Below, in pieces: positions 1 to 9,649 of a stretch of DNA of 64,000 bases (positions are counted from its first letter, which is position 1; every line of letters starts with the position of its first letter). The notes beneath the pieces were generated by a model. It was given only the letters and a program-made list of their open reading frames with translations, searched no databases and was not told the origin of the DNA. Origin of the DNA: Lachnospiraceae bacterium MC2017 (GTDB lineage: Bacteria; Bacillota; Clostridia; Lachnospirales; Lachnospiraceae); NCBI GenBank assembly GCA_000701625.1, contig JNJK01000011.1, positions 1-64,000 of the forward strand. The letters are read 5' to 3'. The position numbers and the translations under genes were made by a program.

Positions 1-3000
1 ATTGTAATCTCTCGGCTCTCTTTGACAGTCCATACATCACCTTCTTTAACCTTCATGGTTATTGTGACTTTACCCTCTTTTTTGCCTACAACAATTCCCT
101 TCTTGCTGACCTTTGCAATCTTTTTGTCTGATGAATAGAATCGATATTTTGTTTCCGATGAAACATTAAACAGATTTTTGATATCCGTTTTTCCACCTAC
201 AAATACTTTATCCGCATCTGTCAATACTGAATAATGCTTCATCTGCTTCTCAGGATTACTTATAACAGTACTTTCTTTTTCCGGTTCACTATTATCATTA
301 TTTTCATCATCCTGATTTTTATTATCCTCATTATCACCGGAAGAATCCTCTTTTTTCTCGTTCTCCGCCAGCTTTTCTTTATAGTTATCAGTATAACTAA
401 AGCCACACACTTTACAGGTATGCAAAGTATATCCTTCAGAGTCTGTTGTCGGTTCTACTACGCTGTCTTCAAACTTATGACCATACGCTTCTATTACTGT
501 ATCTGAAAGATTTATTTCATTCTCACACAATTCATCGCTGAAAATTCGACCACATTTACTGCATGTATAATACTCAATATTTCCATTTTCTGTGCAATTT
601 GGTTCCTTGAATTCAGTTCTTACTACATCATGAGCACAATCTCCCTTTATATAGCGAACATATATTACATCATTCCCAGATAAAATATTACTAAAATCAT
701 AGGCATTTTCTAAGTTTTCATCAGAAAAAAGTTTATATGTATAACCGCTGCGAGCGAGAAGTCTGTCATAGTTCCATACTTCTTCACCAATCATATATCT
801 CTGAATTCCTAAATCGTTTCCTTCAGAATCAATAAACCTTACCTCAACAGATTCCTCATCAGTAGGGCTGATTGTCAGGTAATTTGTATAAGTATAATCT
901 CCGTTGCTATCCCAGCCGACAAAACTTACCATTGTACGTTTACCGTCTTCGAGCCCCAGTGCATTAGACGAAACCGTGAAAGCACATTTACCATCAGTTA
1001 CTGCATTATCATCCCCATTTTCAAGTTTTATACCATTAACATATGCACTGATCGTCTTTGTGTTTTCATCATTAACGCAAAGACCAATTTCTGCATCACT
1101 ATCTTTTTCAAGCAAATAGTCTGTAGCCCAATTATCAGCGGTATCGACACGACGTATCAAGTTTCCGCTAACAATACGTAGCTGAACATCCGCCTTTGTG
1201 TATGGCGTTGTACTTTCTTTAGTTCTGATACTATTTATCAGATTATCAAGTGATACAAACTTGCCATCCATCCAATTTAAACGTCCATTTAAATATTTTT
1301 TTATAACATTTTTATCTGCTTCATATGATCTAGGTCTTGCCCAAAGCAAACCATCAGCCTCACCAGCCTTAGCGAGATACTCGCCCCACTGATCAATTTC
1401 TCCTCCATCCTCACAGCATCTAGCGATTGCAAATCTATTTTTCCAATAGCACTCATATACATTTAAGCAAAAATACGGATCATCTAACCATTCTCTAAAT
1501 ACATTCTGATTTTTACTAGGCCAACCTGAAGTTTCAGACTGAGAAATATACCAGCCATAAGTATTTTGATCATCGCATGAATGATCAAAATCCCACAGTG
1601 GTCCGAATATCAGTTTTTCATTCTTATCTTTATGCGCATAGCGGCTGCCACTTCTCGCATCCCAATTACTCATTAATTCATTAGCAAACCAAAGCCCTAC
1701 CATCGAATCCATATCAGCATAATCACTATAAGATTTACCATATTTATTGTATCCATCAACAGCTCTGTATGAATCCTCATATTCCTGCCAATAATTCTGA
1801 ACATAACTAAGCATCAGCTGATTTGATGATAAACACTCCGGGGATTCCAGCATTATATTAAGACCCTTATTTGTTCGAAATTTAGTAAGTGTATCATAAT
1901 AATGATCGAGTTGGAAGAGATATCCACCAGTAATATCATCATTTCCTGTATCATTGGCACTTCTATAGTCTTCAACATTGTAATTTTTACCATTATAACT
2001 AAATGAACGACTTGTTACCCAATCAAGATTTTGCTCTAAATATTCTTCAAGTTCATCTTGAACAACCTCTTTATCAAGGTTATCTGCTTTCGCAATACTT
2101 TTTGCTGCTGTCTTTGCAAGTTCATCAGCTTCATCTTCCCAATCATATATATCTACTCTATCTTTTCCAACTCTAATATGCTGAGAAAGCTGATATAGAC
2201 CTGCATACTCGCCATTAATAATTAAATCAACCCATTCTGTATTCATATGATCAATACTAGATTGTTCTCCTATTAATGAAGCCAATTTATATCTTACAGA
2301 AGCAACATCTGCATAATTTGCTAATAAAACCCAGTGTTTATTTTTACTCTCACCATCTAAACCCAATAAATTAGCTTTTTTATCCAATTTCAATTTGTAA
2401 GGCTTTTTAGGACAAACCCACGAACCGTTACCCCTGCCCTTTATACTTATTTTCTGATCTTTATACTCGTATTCTTTACCTTGATATTTGGAATTACCTT
2501 GGATAGTCATCTTTCCTGGCAAGTATCCTTCTTTTGTAATAACGGAGTCCTTGTCATCTGTATTTACATACATTACCGGAAGATTGCTGTAGTAAAGTTT
2601 GTCCGTATAATCTTTTCCACCTACATGTGCTGTGACCTCAATCCATTTCTCAAAGTCATCATCATCTGGATGGAACACATTACCTGACACTGAATCATCT
2701 TCAAGTTCGTTACCGACTTTCCAATTATAAGACACACTATCTTCTGATATTTCAGGTGATACATTCGCTACCACAGAAGCATCTTCTCCTTCAAAAGATA
2801 ATGTAAGAGAAACTGATATGTTTGATTCAGCCTTCAAGAGCGACAGCGTACCGCCCCCCCCGAGTTGATTTATTTTAACATCTCTTTTCTCTCCCGCCAT
2901 AGTTGATGCCGGCGCAAAAGTTCCGCAAATCGCAGTGCTTGCAGTTATTAGCAGTGCAACAGCATTTTTGATCGCTCTCGCTCTTTGTTGATTAATTTTA

Positions 3001-3035
3001 ACATCTTTTTCCAATAAACAACCTAATCTCCTCAT
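1..3035 (-). CDS. CotH-family surface protein with C-terminal Ig-like domain (3' end outside window)
   Basis: The frame is open for about 1011 residues from ATG at 3035 (site AGGGGAGGGG just upstream) to the window edge, so the C terminus is missing. Residues about 20-45 form a signal peptide or membrane segment. Around residue 200 is the CotH-type signature GRGNGSW..PKKPYKLKL, and near residue 480 is GPLWDFDHS, matching the WD(F/W)D motif of CotH kinase-like proteins. The last ~60 visible residues (KIAKVSKKGIVVGKKEGKVTI) look like a BIg2 Ig-like fold, preceded by an Asn/Asp/Glu-rich linker and two CxxC-containing segments common in clostridial cell-surface proteins. In the family, CotH phosphorylates spore coat proteins; here an exported, wall-associated role is more likely (inference). 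A run of 8 G within codons near residue 57 could slip. Confidence 0.8.
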   Translation of the reverse strand, partial: MRRLGCLLEKDVKINQQRARAIKNAVALLITASTAICGTFAPASTMAGEKRDVKINQLGGGGTLSLLKAESNISVSLTLSFEGEDASVVANVSPEISEDSVSYNWKVGNELEDDSVSGNVFHPDDDDFEKWIEVTAHVGGKDYTDKLYYSNLPVMYVNTDDKDSVITKEGYLPGKMTIQGNSKYQGKEYEYKDQKISIKGRGNGSWVCPKKPYKLKLDKKANLLGLDGESKNKHWVLLANYADVASVRYKLASLIGEQSSIDHMNTEWVDLIINGEYAGLYQLSQHIRVGKDRVDIYDWEDEADELAKTAAKSIAKADNLDKEVVQDELEEYLEQNLDWVTSRSFSYNGKNYNVEDYRSANDTGNDDITGGYLFQLDHYYDTLTKFRTNKGLNIMLESPECLSSNQLMLSYVQNYWQEYEDSYRAVDGYNKYGKSYSDYADMDSMVGLWFANELMSNWDARSGSRYAHKDKNEKLIFGPLWDFDHSCDDQNTYGWYISQSETSGWPSKNQNVFREWLDDPYFCLNVYECYWKNRFAIARCCEDGGEIDQWGEYLAKAGEADGLLWARPRSYEADKNVIKKYLNGRLNWMDGKFVSLDNLINSIRTKESTTPYTKADVQLRIVSGNLIRRVDTADNWATDYLLEKDSDAEIGLCVNDENTKTISAYVNGIKLENGDDNAVTDGKCAFTVSSNALGLEDGKRTMVSFVGWDSNGDYTYTNYLTISPTDEESVEVRFIDSEGNDLGIQRYMIGEEVWNYDRLLARSGYTYKLFSDENLENAYDFSNILSGNDVIYVRYIKGDCAHDVVRTEFKEPNCTENGNIEYYTCSKCGRIFSDELCENEINLSDTVIEAYGHKFEDSVVEPTTDSEGYTLHTCKVCGFSYTDNYKEKLAENEKKEDSSGDNEDNKNQDDENNDNSEPEKESTVISNPEKQMKHYSVLTDADKVFVGGKTDIKNLFNVSSETKYRFYSSDKKIAKVSKKGIVVGKKEGKVTITMKVKEGDVWTVKESREIT

Positions 3036-3080
3036 GTCCCCTCCCCTAATATATTATTATACTGATAATTACCTTGACTA

Positions 3081-3173
3081 TCAGCGATAATGCCTGTCAC
3101 CCCATCAGAACTATTGTTCACAAATTGTTTATAATGACTGTTCATTGTGACAGGGCACCCTATTTCTCGCTGA
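3081..3173. repeat. Imperfect inverted repeat in the CotH leader region
   Basis: Arms beginning TCAGCGA..TGCCTGTCAC (3081-3100) and GTGACAGGGCA...TCGCTGA (3147-3173) are inverted copies with an insertion in the right arm, around a 46-bp centre. The pair lies between the CotH start and the phosphoglucomutase remnant. It may be a miniature element scar, a leader hairpin or an operator. Confidence 0.4.
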
Positions 3174-3219
3174 TTCCCCTTTTTTTCGAGCTTTTCCCGA
3201 CCTTTTATCCTTGTTCTAA

Positions 3220-3426
3220 TTATTGAGTATTGCTTTTCACAGGAAGTTGACGTCTTAAGTCTTCCTGAATCTTTGCCTCAATCTGCTCTGCTAATTCCCT
3301 ACTTTCGGCTGTTACACTGATGTATATCTTCAGCTTCGGTTCAGTTCCACTCGGTCTTACAACAACGGATCCGTTCACTCCATCACCTTCATAGTAATAC
3401 TTCAACACATCCGATTTCGGCAAACC
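3220..3426 (-). pseudogene. Phosphoglucomutase/phosphomannomutase C-terminal remnant
   Basis: About 68 residues remain, starting GLPKSDVLKYYYEGDG and containing VVVRPSGTEPKLKIYISV. This is the phosphate-binding RPSGTEPK loop that ends the alpha-D-phosphohexomutase family. The catalytic serine loop and the metal and sugar domains, about 450-500 residues, are missing. The homology stops exactly where the 23-bp repeat at 3427 starts, followed by transposase sequence on the other strand. In an intact locus the enzyme would make mannose-1-phosphate or glucose-1-phosphate for the adjacent manA/manC pathway. That step must now be supplied elsewhere (inference). Confidence 0.8.
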
Positions 3427-3449
3427 TTCATGGGGTCTGACCCCTGAAT
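3427..3449. repeat. 23-bp direct repeat, copy 1
   Basis: Identical to 3901-3923. It contains the near-palindrome GGGGTCTGACCCC. It marks one end of the dead transposase and the point where phosphoglucomutase homology stops. Confidence 0.8.
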
Positions 3450-3914
3450 GTTCATGTATTCGCCATTGATGGATCAAAACTACAGCTCCCGAATTCCAAA
3501 AGTAATTTCGGTGAGTTTGCTGAAATGTTCAGTGCGCATCATCACGGAAGAAAGTTCACAATGGCACTGGCATCCATGGTCTATGACGTTCTTGACGACT
3601 ACATAATCCATGCTTCGATAAATCCTTATCTTGCTTCTGAAAGACAGGCCGCTCTCAATCATCTTAAAATAATCGAAGACCTCGGTATATATAAAGATTC
3701 TGTAATAGTATTCGACCGGGGCTAATATGCTGAATGGCTCTTCCGTTACTGTTCAGCAAACGATCATCCGTGCGTCATGAGGTTAAGAGAAAAATTCAAA
3801 ATCTCAAAAGCTTCTCATGGCGATCTGATAACCCTCTTACCAAGGAATCCTAAAGAGAATACTGACGATATTAAAATCCGTGTTATTGCTATTCCTTTAC
3901 TTCATGGGGTCTGA
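3450..3914 (+). pseudogene. IS4-type DDE transposase remnant
   Basis: One reading frame gives FAIDGSKLQLPNS, the first catalytic Asp region of IS4-type transposases. About 85 residues later it gives VIVFDRG, stop, YAEWLFRYC, in which a TAA at 3723-3725 interrupts the usual DRGY motif around the second Asp. Translation then continues with HPCVMRLREKFK to a stop created inside the second 23-bp repeat. The N-terminal region and the catalytic Glu region are missing, so the copy is inactive. No RBS or start fits the 5' end. Confidence 0.75.
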
Positions 3915-3923
3915 CCCCTGAAT
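3901..3923. repeat. 23-bp direct repeat, copy 2
   Basis: Exact second copy of 3427-3449. It closes the transposase remnant and lies 26 bp beyond the stop codon of manA. Confidence 0.8.
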
Positions 3924-3949
3924 CGGCACCAATGTGAATCAATACCGGA

Positions 3950-4942
3950 CTAGCAACTCACATTCAGTATCTGCGCCTTTCCGTGTAATCTCATATCCAC
4001 ACTATTAGCAGGAACGAAGATACAGTCACCCTTAAAGAAGTTCAAACTGAATGCATCACCAAACAGAGTACCGCATCCATCCACAACAAGTAATGCGTGG
4101 AAACTGTTTTCACCGGTATTAAACTTAGGAAGCTGCCTGCCTTCTGTGTTTAACAGTAGCCTCTCAACCTGGAAATACTTACACCTTGTTAACAGCTCAC
4201 TCGCGCAACCATTTCTGTATTTCAGCACTCTCATCGGCTGACGCGGAGTAGCTGAAGACTTCAGATTAGCCACGTCAAGAGCCTTATCGATATGCAGAGG
4301 TCTCAGATTACCATCCTTATCAGGCCTGTTGTAATCATAAAGTCTGTACGTTAGATTACTGCTCTCCTGTATCTCTGCAATCAAAGCACCTGCGCCAATC
4401 GCATGAACGGTTCCAGCTTCGATGTAGAAAAGATCATTCTTGTGAATAGGTACATGATTGAGAACCTTCTCAACAGAGCCAGATCTTATCGCCTCTCGTA
4501 CCTCCGCTGCCTCAACATCCCGATTGAATCCATAAACGAGAGAGGAGTTTTCTTTAGCATCAAGCACATACCACATCTCGGTCTTGCCAAGTGATCCATT
4601 CTCGTATATTTTAGCATACTCATCATCCGGATGCACCTGAACCGATAGATCCTTCTTCGCATCAATGAGCTTTATTAGTATCGGAAGTTCTGCTTTACCA
4701 CACATAGTCTGCAAAGGATGCGATCCAAGATACTCAGGATGCGCACTTAACATCTCTGTCAGTGTCTCGCCTGTAGATGATCTACTCGATCCATCCAGAT
4801 GTGTTGAACACACCCAGGCTTCTGCAAAAGGATCAATATCTATGTTCAAATTGAAATCATCGTTAAGTCTTGATCCTCCCCAGAGATAATCTTTTGCTGC
4901 AGGTTTCAAAAGAAACGGTATTGTCTTTATAAAGTTGCTCAA
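3950..4942 (-). CDS. manA: Mannose-6-phosphate isomerase, class I
   Basis: 330 residues, usual for the short bacterial type. It interconverts fructose-6-phosphate and mannose-6-phosphate in the cytoplasm. Zinc ligands are visible: Q102 and H104 in QVHPDD, E122 in KTEMWYVL and H180 in EAGTVHAIG. The start is probably TTG at 4942, preceded by GGTGG; there is no ATG at this position. It is the last gene of the gmd-fcl-manC-manA run, all minus strand, and feeds mannose-6-phosphate toward GDP-mannose. The phosphomannomutase needed between this gene and manC survives only as the broken remnant downstream. Confidence 0.93.
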   Translation of the reverse strand: MSNFIKTIPFLLKPAAKDYLWGGSRLNDDFNLNIDIDPFAEAWVCSTHLDGSSRSSTGETLTEMLSAHPEYLGSHPLQTMCGKAELPILIKLIDAKKDLSVQVHPDDEYAKIYENGSLGKTEMWYVLDAKENSSLVYGFNRDVEAAEVREAIRSGSVEKVLNHVPIHKNDLFYIEAGTVHAIGAGALIAEIQESSNLTYRLYDYNRPDKDGNLRPLHIDKALDVANLKSSATPRQPMRVLKYRNGCASELLTRCKYFQVERLLLNTEGRQLPKFNTGENSFHALLVVDGCGTLFGDAFSLNFFKGDCIFVPANSVDMRLHGKAQILNVSC

Positions 4943-5058
4943 ATTATCCCACCTTTTCTTTGTGATCTAAGCTTTTCTAATCTCAGCTTTCTGTGGGTTC
5001 AGACAGTTCAAACACTCTCCAGATTGTAAATGCCCCAAGAGCCACAAATCCTTACAGC

Positions 5059-6372
5059 TTATAACTCATACTTCTTCTTGTCAGCCACAGTGATCTCCGC
5101 GCCAAGCTGAACCTCGATAAGCTGAAGTCCATCATCACCGGCAATTACTGTGTGCTTACATCCGGCAGTCATAGTGATCACATCGCCAACCTTCACTGGC
5201 TGCTCCATGCCATCAACTATTGTCTTGCCCGAACCCTGAGTAACATTCCAAATCTCATCACGGTGTTCATGGCTATGGTAGTTCATCTTGTGTCCGGGAT
5301 TCAGAGTAACCTTTACGGTCATAGATCCTTCTTCCACATCAAGAACTCTATAGCTTCCCCATGACTTCTCAGCAAACATGATCTGCTGATTGATAGCATC
5401 CACAAACGGCTTAATGTAACTACTCTGTTCTTTATCCGAAACCAGTATTCCTTCAGCAGATGCACTGATGACCAAATCATGAAGCCCCATTGCTAACACA
5501 GGTATTCCCAGCTCATTAACAATGTGAACTCCCTCACACTTGTCATTCATCCGACCATCACCAATAATCGGCTCTTCCATAGCTTCTGTGAGAGTGTTCC
5601 ACGTTCCTAAGTCTTTCCATGAGCCGTTGTAGTTCAAAACATCGATAGATGTTTCCTGTTCTACTACGGCGTAGTCAAAAGATATCTTCCTTAGATTTGC
5701 GTAATTGCTGAACAGCTCATCATAATCCGATGATCCGAGCAACTCCTTAGATTTGTTGAGTACATAGCTCAATTTATAGGCAAACACACCACCGTTCCAA
5801 AGAGCGCCCTGCTCTATATACTCAGCTGCTTTCTTAGCATCCGGCTTCTCTGTAAATGCCCATGCCTTAACACCATCATTACTCATATGAGGCTTAATAT
5901 ACCCATACTTCTCACTCGGGTACGTCGGTTGGATACCCATAAGAACCAAATTCTTATCGCTTGTTTCCGCTACCTTGTAAAGCTCATTAACGCACTGAAA
6001 ATATGCATCATCCACGTAAGGATCAACCGGACAAACAACAACTGCCTCATCTACTGCAACTTTCATTCTATCATGCAGATATGCAGTAGCCAGAGCTATT
6101 GCAGCAAAAGTATCTCTTCTGCACGGTTCAACCGAAATACCCACATTCTCACCCAGCTGATTATGAATTGCGGACACCTGTGATTTAGAAGTAGCGATAG
6201 TCACAGTAGCATCAGGATCTACAGTCTTAATCTGACTATAGATACGCTGAACCATAGATTCATAACTACCGTCTTCCTTCTTAAATATCTTTATAAACTG
6301 TTTCGAGCGGACATCATTGGAGAGCGGCCACAGGCGCTTCCCACTTCCGCCTGATAATAAGATTATATTCAA
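5059..6372 (-). CDS. manC: Mannose-1-phosphate guanylyltransferase (with cupin domain)
   Basis: 437 residues, slightly shorter than typical two-domain ManC/AlgA proteins (about 460-480). The N-terminal nucleotidyltransferase starts IILLSGGSGKRLWPLS, the GTP/metal-binding signature, and includes WAFTEKPD. From about residue 330 a cupin domain (KSWGSYRVLDVEEG, NYHSHEHRDEIW) resembles the type II phosphomannose isomerase domain. It makes GDP-mannose, the substrate of Gmd. The start is TTG at 6372 with AAGGTG upstream. It lies between fcl and manA and was probably co-transcribed. Isomerase activity in the cupin half is possible, which would partly duplicate manA. Confidence 0.92.
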   Translation of the reverse strand: MNIILLSGGSGKRLWPLSNDVRSKQFIKIFKKEDGSYESMVQRIYSQIKTVDPDATVTIATSKSQVSAIHNQLGENVGISVEPCRRDTFAAIALATAYLHDRMKVAVDEAVVVCPVDPYVDDAYFQCVNELYKVAETSDKNLVLMGIQPTYPSEKYGYIKPHMSNDGVKAWAFTEKPDAKKAAEYIEQGALWNGGVFAYKLSYVLNKSKELLGSSDYDELFSNYANLRKISFDYAVVEQETSIDVLNYNGSWKDLGTWNTLTEAMEEPIIGDGRMNDKCEGVHIVNELGIPVLAMGLHDLVISASAEGILVSDKEQSSYIKPFVDAINQQIMFAEKSWGSYRVLDVEEGSMTVKVTLNPGHKMNYHSHEHRDEIWNVTQGSGKTIVDGMEQPVKVGDVITMTAGCKHTVIAGDDGLQLIEVQLGAEITVADKKKYEL

Positions 6373-6459
6373 AACTACACCTTGCCTTTATAATATTTCT
6401 TCTGCATCTTCCCCAATGTGGACAATAACTGTCATATCACCACGAGAAAGACGGCATTT

Positions 6460-7404
6460 TCACCTCTCAGCTCTCATCGGGTTATGCAGAAAATCCTCAT
6501 AAGCCAACTTGATACCATCCTCAAGCTCAGTCTTATAAGTCCAACCGAGTTTTGTAGCCTTGCTCACATCAAGAAGCTTTCTCGGTGTACCGTTAGGCTT
6601 TGAAGGATCCCAAAGAATTTCTCCTTCATATCCGACAACTTTAGCAACCAACTCTGTCAGTTCTTTGATGGTCAATTCCTTACCAGTGCCGGCGTTTACC
6701 GTCTCATCTCCGCTGTAGTTATTCATAAGAAAAACACAGAGATTTGCAAGATCGTCAACATAAAGAAATTCACGTAAAGGACTACCATCACCCCAGCAAG
6801 TAACACTCTTCGCCCTAGATTCCTTCGCCTCATGAAATCTTCTAATCAGTGCCGGGAGAACATGGCTGTGTTCAGGATGGTAGTTGTCATTAGAACCATA
6901 AAGGTTTGTAGGCATAACGCTGATATAGTCTGTACCGTACTGACCGTTTAGATACTCACAATACTTAAGTCCACTGATCTTTGCCAGTGCATATGCTTCA
7001 TTGGTCTGCTCAAGAGATGATGTTAATAAGCAACTCTCCGGCATCGGCTGCGGAGCCATACGAGGATAGATACAGCTGCTACCTAAGAACTCAAGCTTCT
7101 TACAACCACTCTTCCATGCACTATGTATTACATTCATTTCAAGGATCATGTTGTCATACATGAAGTCAGCCTTTGCAGTAGCATTACCCATAATACCGCC
7201 AACCTTAGCAGCTGCAAGAAACACATACTCCGGTTTTTCTTCTTCGAAGAACTTCTCAACCTGATCCTGTCTGGTTAAGTCCAGTTCTTTATGAGTCCTG
7301 AGAACCAGATTATGATAGCCCTGTCTCTCTAACTCACGACATATTGCAGAGCCAACCATACCTCTGTGACCTGCCACATATATTTTTGCGTCTTTCTCCA
7401 TCAT
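6460..7404 (-). CDS. fcl: GDP-L-fucose synthase
   Basis: 314 residues, the family's usual length. This is a short-chain dehydrogenase: GHRGMVGSA at residues 12-20 is the NADP-binding loop and Y138/K142 (EAYALAKISG) are the catalytic pair, with S109-C111 in the active site. As a GDP-4-keto-6-deoxymannose 3,5-epimerase/4-reductase it makes GDP-L-fucose from the Gmd product. It starts 42 bp after gmd on the same strand, giving a compact GDP-fucose cassette. Together with the glycosyltransferases upstream it implies fucose in the surface polysaccharide. Confidence 0.95.
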   Translation of the reverse strand: MMEKDAKIYVAGHRGMVGSAICRELERQGYHNLVLRTHKELDLTRQDQVEKFFEEEKPEYVFLAAAKVGGIMGNATAKADFMYDNMILEMNVIHSAWKSGCKKLEFLGSSCIYPRMAPQPMPESCLLTSSLEQTNEAYALAKISGLKYCEYLNGQYGTDYISVMPTNLYGSNDNYHPEHSHVLPALIRRFHEAKESRAKSVTCWGDGSPLREFLYVDDLANLCVFLMNNYSGDETVNAGTGKELTIKELTELVAKVVGYEGEILWDPSKPNGTPRKLLDVSKATKLGWTYKTELEDGIKLAYEDFLHNPMRAER

Positions 7405-7446
7405 TGTTTTATTCTTCTTTCTGCCGTTGTAAGAGCGGCGAGTGTA

Positions 7447-8535
7447 TTATTTCACAACGCCTTTCTCAAGATACTCAGCAAGATTCATCTTGATATGCTC
7501 TTCAGCTCTTTCTACAGCCACCTTTTCCATATCGTGCTTGGTCATGATTTCCACAAGCTCCTCGAAAGAAGTCTTTGTAGGATTCCAGCCAAGTTCTGTC
7601 TTTGCCTTTGTAGGATCACCCCAGAGGTTAACCACATCAGTAGGACGATAGAAGTCAGGAGAAACTGCTACTACTTCTTTGCCAGTAGCCTTGTCAATAC
7701 CAACCTCATCAAGTCCCTCTCCCTTCCACTCCAGTTCTATACCTGCGTGATGGAAGGCTAAGGTTGCGAACTCGCGCACTGAGTGCTGGATACCAGTAGC
7801 GATTACGAAATCTTCCGGCTTATCATTCTGAAGGATCAGCCACATACACTCAACATAGTCTTTTGCATATCCCCAGTCGCGGAGAGAATCAAGATTACCA
7901 AGATACAGTTTATCCTGCTTACCCTGCGCGATACGAGCAGCTGCAAGAGTGATCTTTCTTGTTACGAATGTCTCACCACGTCTCTCTGATTCATGGTTGA
8001 AAAGGATACCGGAGCAGCAGAACATATTGTATGCCTCGCGGTATTCTTTTGTAATCCAAAAGCCATACTGCTTGGCAACGGCATATGGAGAATATGGATG
8101 AAACGGAGTCTTCTCGTTCTGAGGAACTTCTTCAACCTTACCATATAATTCACTTGTACTTGCCTGATAAATGCGGCAAGTCTCTGCCAAACCTGTGATT
8201 CTCACAGCTTCGAGAATACGAAGTACGCCCGTAGCGTCAATATCAGCTGTAAACTCAGGAGAGTCAAAGCTGACCTGAACATGAGACTGTGCTGCTAAGT
8301 TGTATATTTCATCCGGTCTTACAGAACCGATGACCTTTACTAATGAACTTGTATCACCCAGATCTCCATAATGAAGATGGAAGTTTGGTGTGCCCTCAAG
8401 GTGCGCAATACGATCGCGGAAGTCAACAGATGAACGTCTGATGATACCGTGTACCTCATAGCCTTTCTCTAAAAGAAACTCTGACAGATAACTTCCATCT
8501 TGACCAGTAACGCCTGTAATAAGTGCTTTTTTCAT
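7447..8535 (-). CDS. gmd: GDP-mannose 4,6-dehydratase
   Basis: 362 residues. Extended short-chain dehydrogenase with [20 protein letters not shown] at the N terminus (NADP-binding) and [10 protein letters not shown] carrying Y151 and K155. It converts GDP-mannose to GDP-4-keto-6-deoxymannose, the committed step to GDP-fucose. ATG at 8535 is preceded by GAGAGGA. It is the first gene of the GDP-fucose group. The 159-bp gap upstream, between it and the araC-type gene, holds a perfect 12-bp palindrome and is the likely promoter region. Confidence 0.95.
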   Translation of the reverse strand: MKKALITGVTGQDGSYLSEFLLEKGYEVHGIIRRSSVDFRDRIAHLEGTPNFHLHYGDLGDTSSLVKVIGSVRPDEIYNLAAQSHVQVSFDSPEFTADIDATGVLRILEAVRITGLAETCRIYQASTSELYGKVEEVPQNEKTPFHPYSPYAVAKQYGFWITKEYREAYNMFCCSGILFNHESERRGETFVTRKITLAAARIAQGKQDKLYLGNLDSLRDWGYAKDYVECMWLILQNDKPEDFVIATGIQHSVREFATLAFHHAGIELEWKGEGLDEVGIDKATGKEVVAVSPDFYRPTDVVNLWGDPTKAKTELGWNPTKTSFEELVEIMTKHDMEKVAVERAEEHIKMNLAEYLEKGVVK

Positions 8536-8611
8536 AATATTTTATTCCTCTCTATTTTATAGTTATTATCAACGCAACAACTGTGTGGTTATCAGCAGGA
8601 ATCCTCAACTT

Positions 8612-8623
8612 TAACCGCGGTTA
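8612..8623. promoter_or_regulatory. Perfect 12-bp palindrome upstream of gmd, possible operator
   Basis: TAACCGCGGTTA is self-complementary and lies 77 bp upstream of the gmd start, in the gap after the AraC-type regulator. GC-rich symmetry in an AT-rich gap suggests a protein-binding site. Which regulator binds is unknown; AraC proteins usually bind direct rather than inverted sites. Confidence 0.35.
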
Positions 8624-8694
8624 CCATTTTATCAATCCAATATTCTCATTAGGATTCATGATATGGTGTTTCACTTACACTATATAGCTTTTCC

Positions 8695-9558
8695 TCACCA
8701 CTGTTTTCTGTACTCAACAGGAGCTATTCCTTCAACTTCCTTGAACACACGCGAGAAATAATGTGGTGCTCCAATACCGACTTCATAGCCTATCTCTTCA
8801 ACTGATTTCGAACTGAATCTGAGAAGTTGTTTCGCATGCGTAATCCTGACTGATTGTAGATACGATGTTATACTGATTCCAAACTGATCTTTAAAAGAAT
8901 GCGTCAGATAATGCTTTGAAATATAGAAATGATCACACAGATCATCCAGTGTAATCTTCGCTTTATAATTCTCATCCAAATATGTCTTTATCTCAACCAC
9001 ACTTGCTTTCTTGCTCGGTAGTGTTCTATTCTCAGGATGCCATGACTCAGCCATAATAAGGCTCATTAGGCGGCTAAGCTCTGTATTGATCTTCATATCC
9101 CGGAGATAATCAGAAGAACGAGCGATTACCATAATCTTCTCCAAAGATGAAATGAACGGTGCAGAATCATCCGGAGTAAATACCGGACGTCCACCCCGTT
9201 CACAATATTTTGAATATATAGAAGACATTGTTGGAGAATAAAAGTGTACCCACTTAAGAGTCCAAAGCTTGTCCTCTGTACTGTGGCTATAGGATTTCTT
9301 ACAGTCAATGAACACACAGGAACCTCTATTAAGAATATATTCTTTCATCTCATAAGTTAGAGTACCTGAGCCATCGACAACTATGAAGAATAGATAAGAA
9401 TTAAGATTTAACCGCGATGATATGTGAGGTTTTAGAGCCGTAAGAGATCCTATCTCTTGAAGATGTAATAAGGAATTACGTGCAAAAGATGATGCTGTAT
9501 AAAGCACACGATTAGAGGAAACAATAGCTTCTGCGTTATTTGAAAATAATTCCTGCAC
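8695..9558 (-). CDS. AraC-family transcriptional regulator
   Basis: 287 residues. The N-terminal ~160 residues resemble a cupin-type ligand-sensing domain (YLFFIVVDGSGTLTYEMKEY). The C-terminal ~100 residues form the double helix-turn-helix of AraC proteins (LDDLCDHFYISKHYLTHSFKDQFG, then VEEIGYEVGIGAPHYFSRVFK). GTG at 9558 has AAAGGAGG nine bases upstream, which decides the start. It sits between the polysaccharide operon and the GDP-fucose genes, same strand, so it may control one or both (inference). The ligand is unknown; relatives commonly sense sugars. Confidence 0.88.
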   Translation of the reverse strand: MQELFSNNAEAIVSSNRVLYTASSFARNSLLHLQEIGSLTALKPHISSRLNLNSYLFFIVVDGSGTLTYEMKEYILNRGSCVFIDCKKSYSHSTEDKLWTLKWVHFYSPTMSSIYSKYCERGGRPVFTPDDSAPFISSLEKIMVIARSSDYLRDMKINTELSRLMSLIMAESWHPENRTLPSKKASVVEIKTYLDENYKAKITLDDLCDHFYISKHYLTHSFKDQFGISITSYLQSVRITHAKQLLRFSSKSVEEIGYEVGIGAPHYFSRVFKEVEGIAPVEYRKQW

Positions 9559-9649
9559 AGCGTTTTCCTCCTTTCCATTTTATGTCATATCCGGTACCGA
9601 ATCTATCCAGTTGAATCAGAATAATTTTCCAAGTTGCAGCTAAGTTGTA

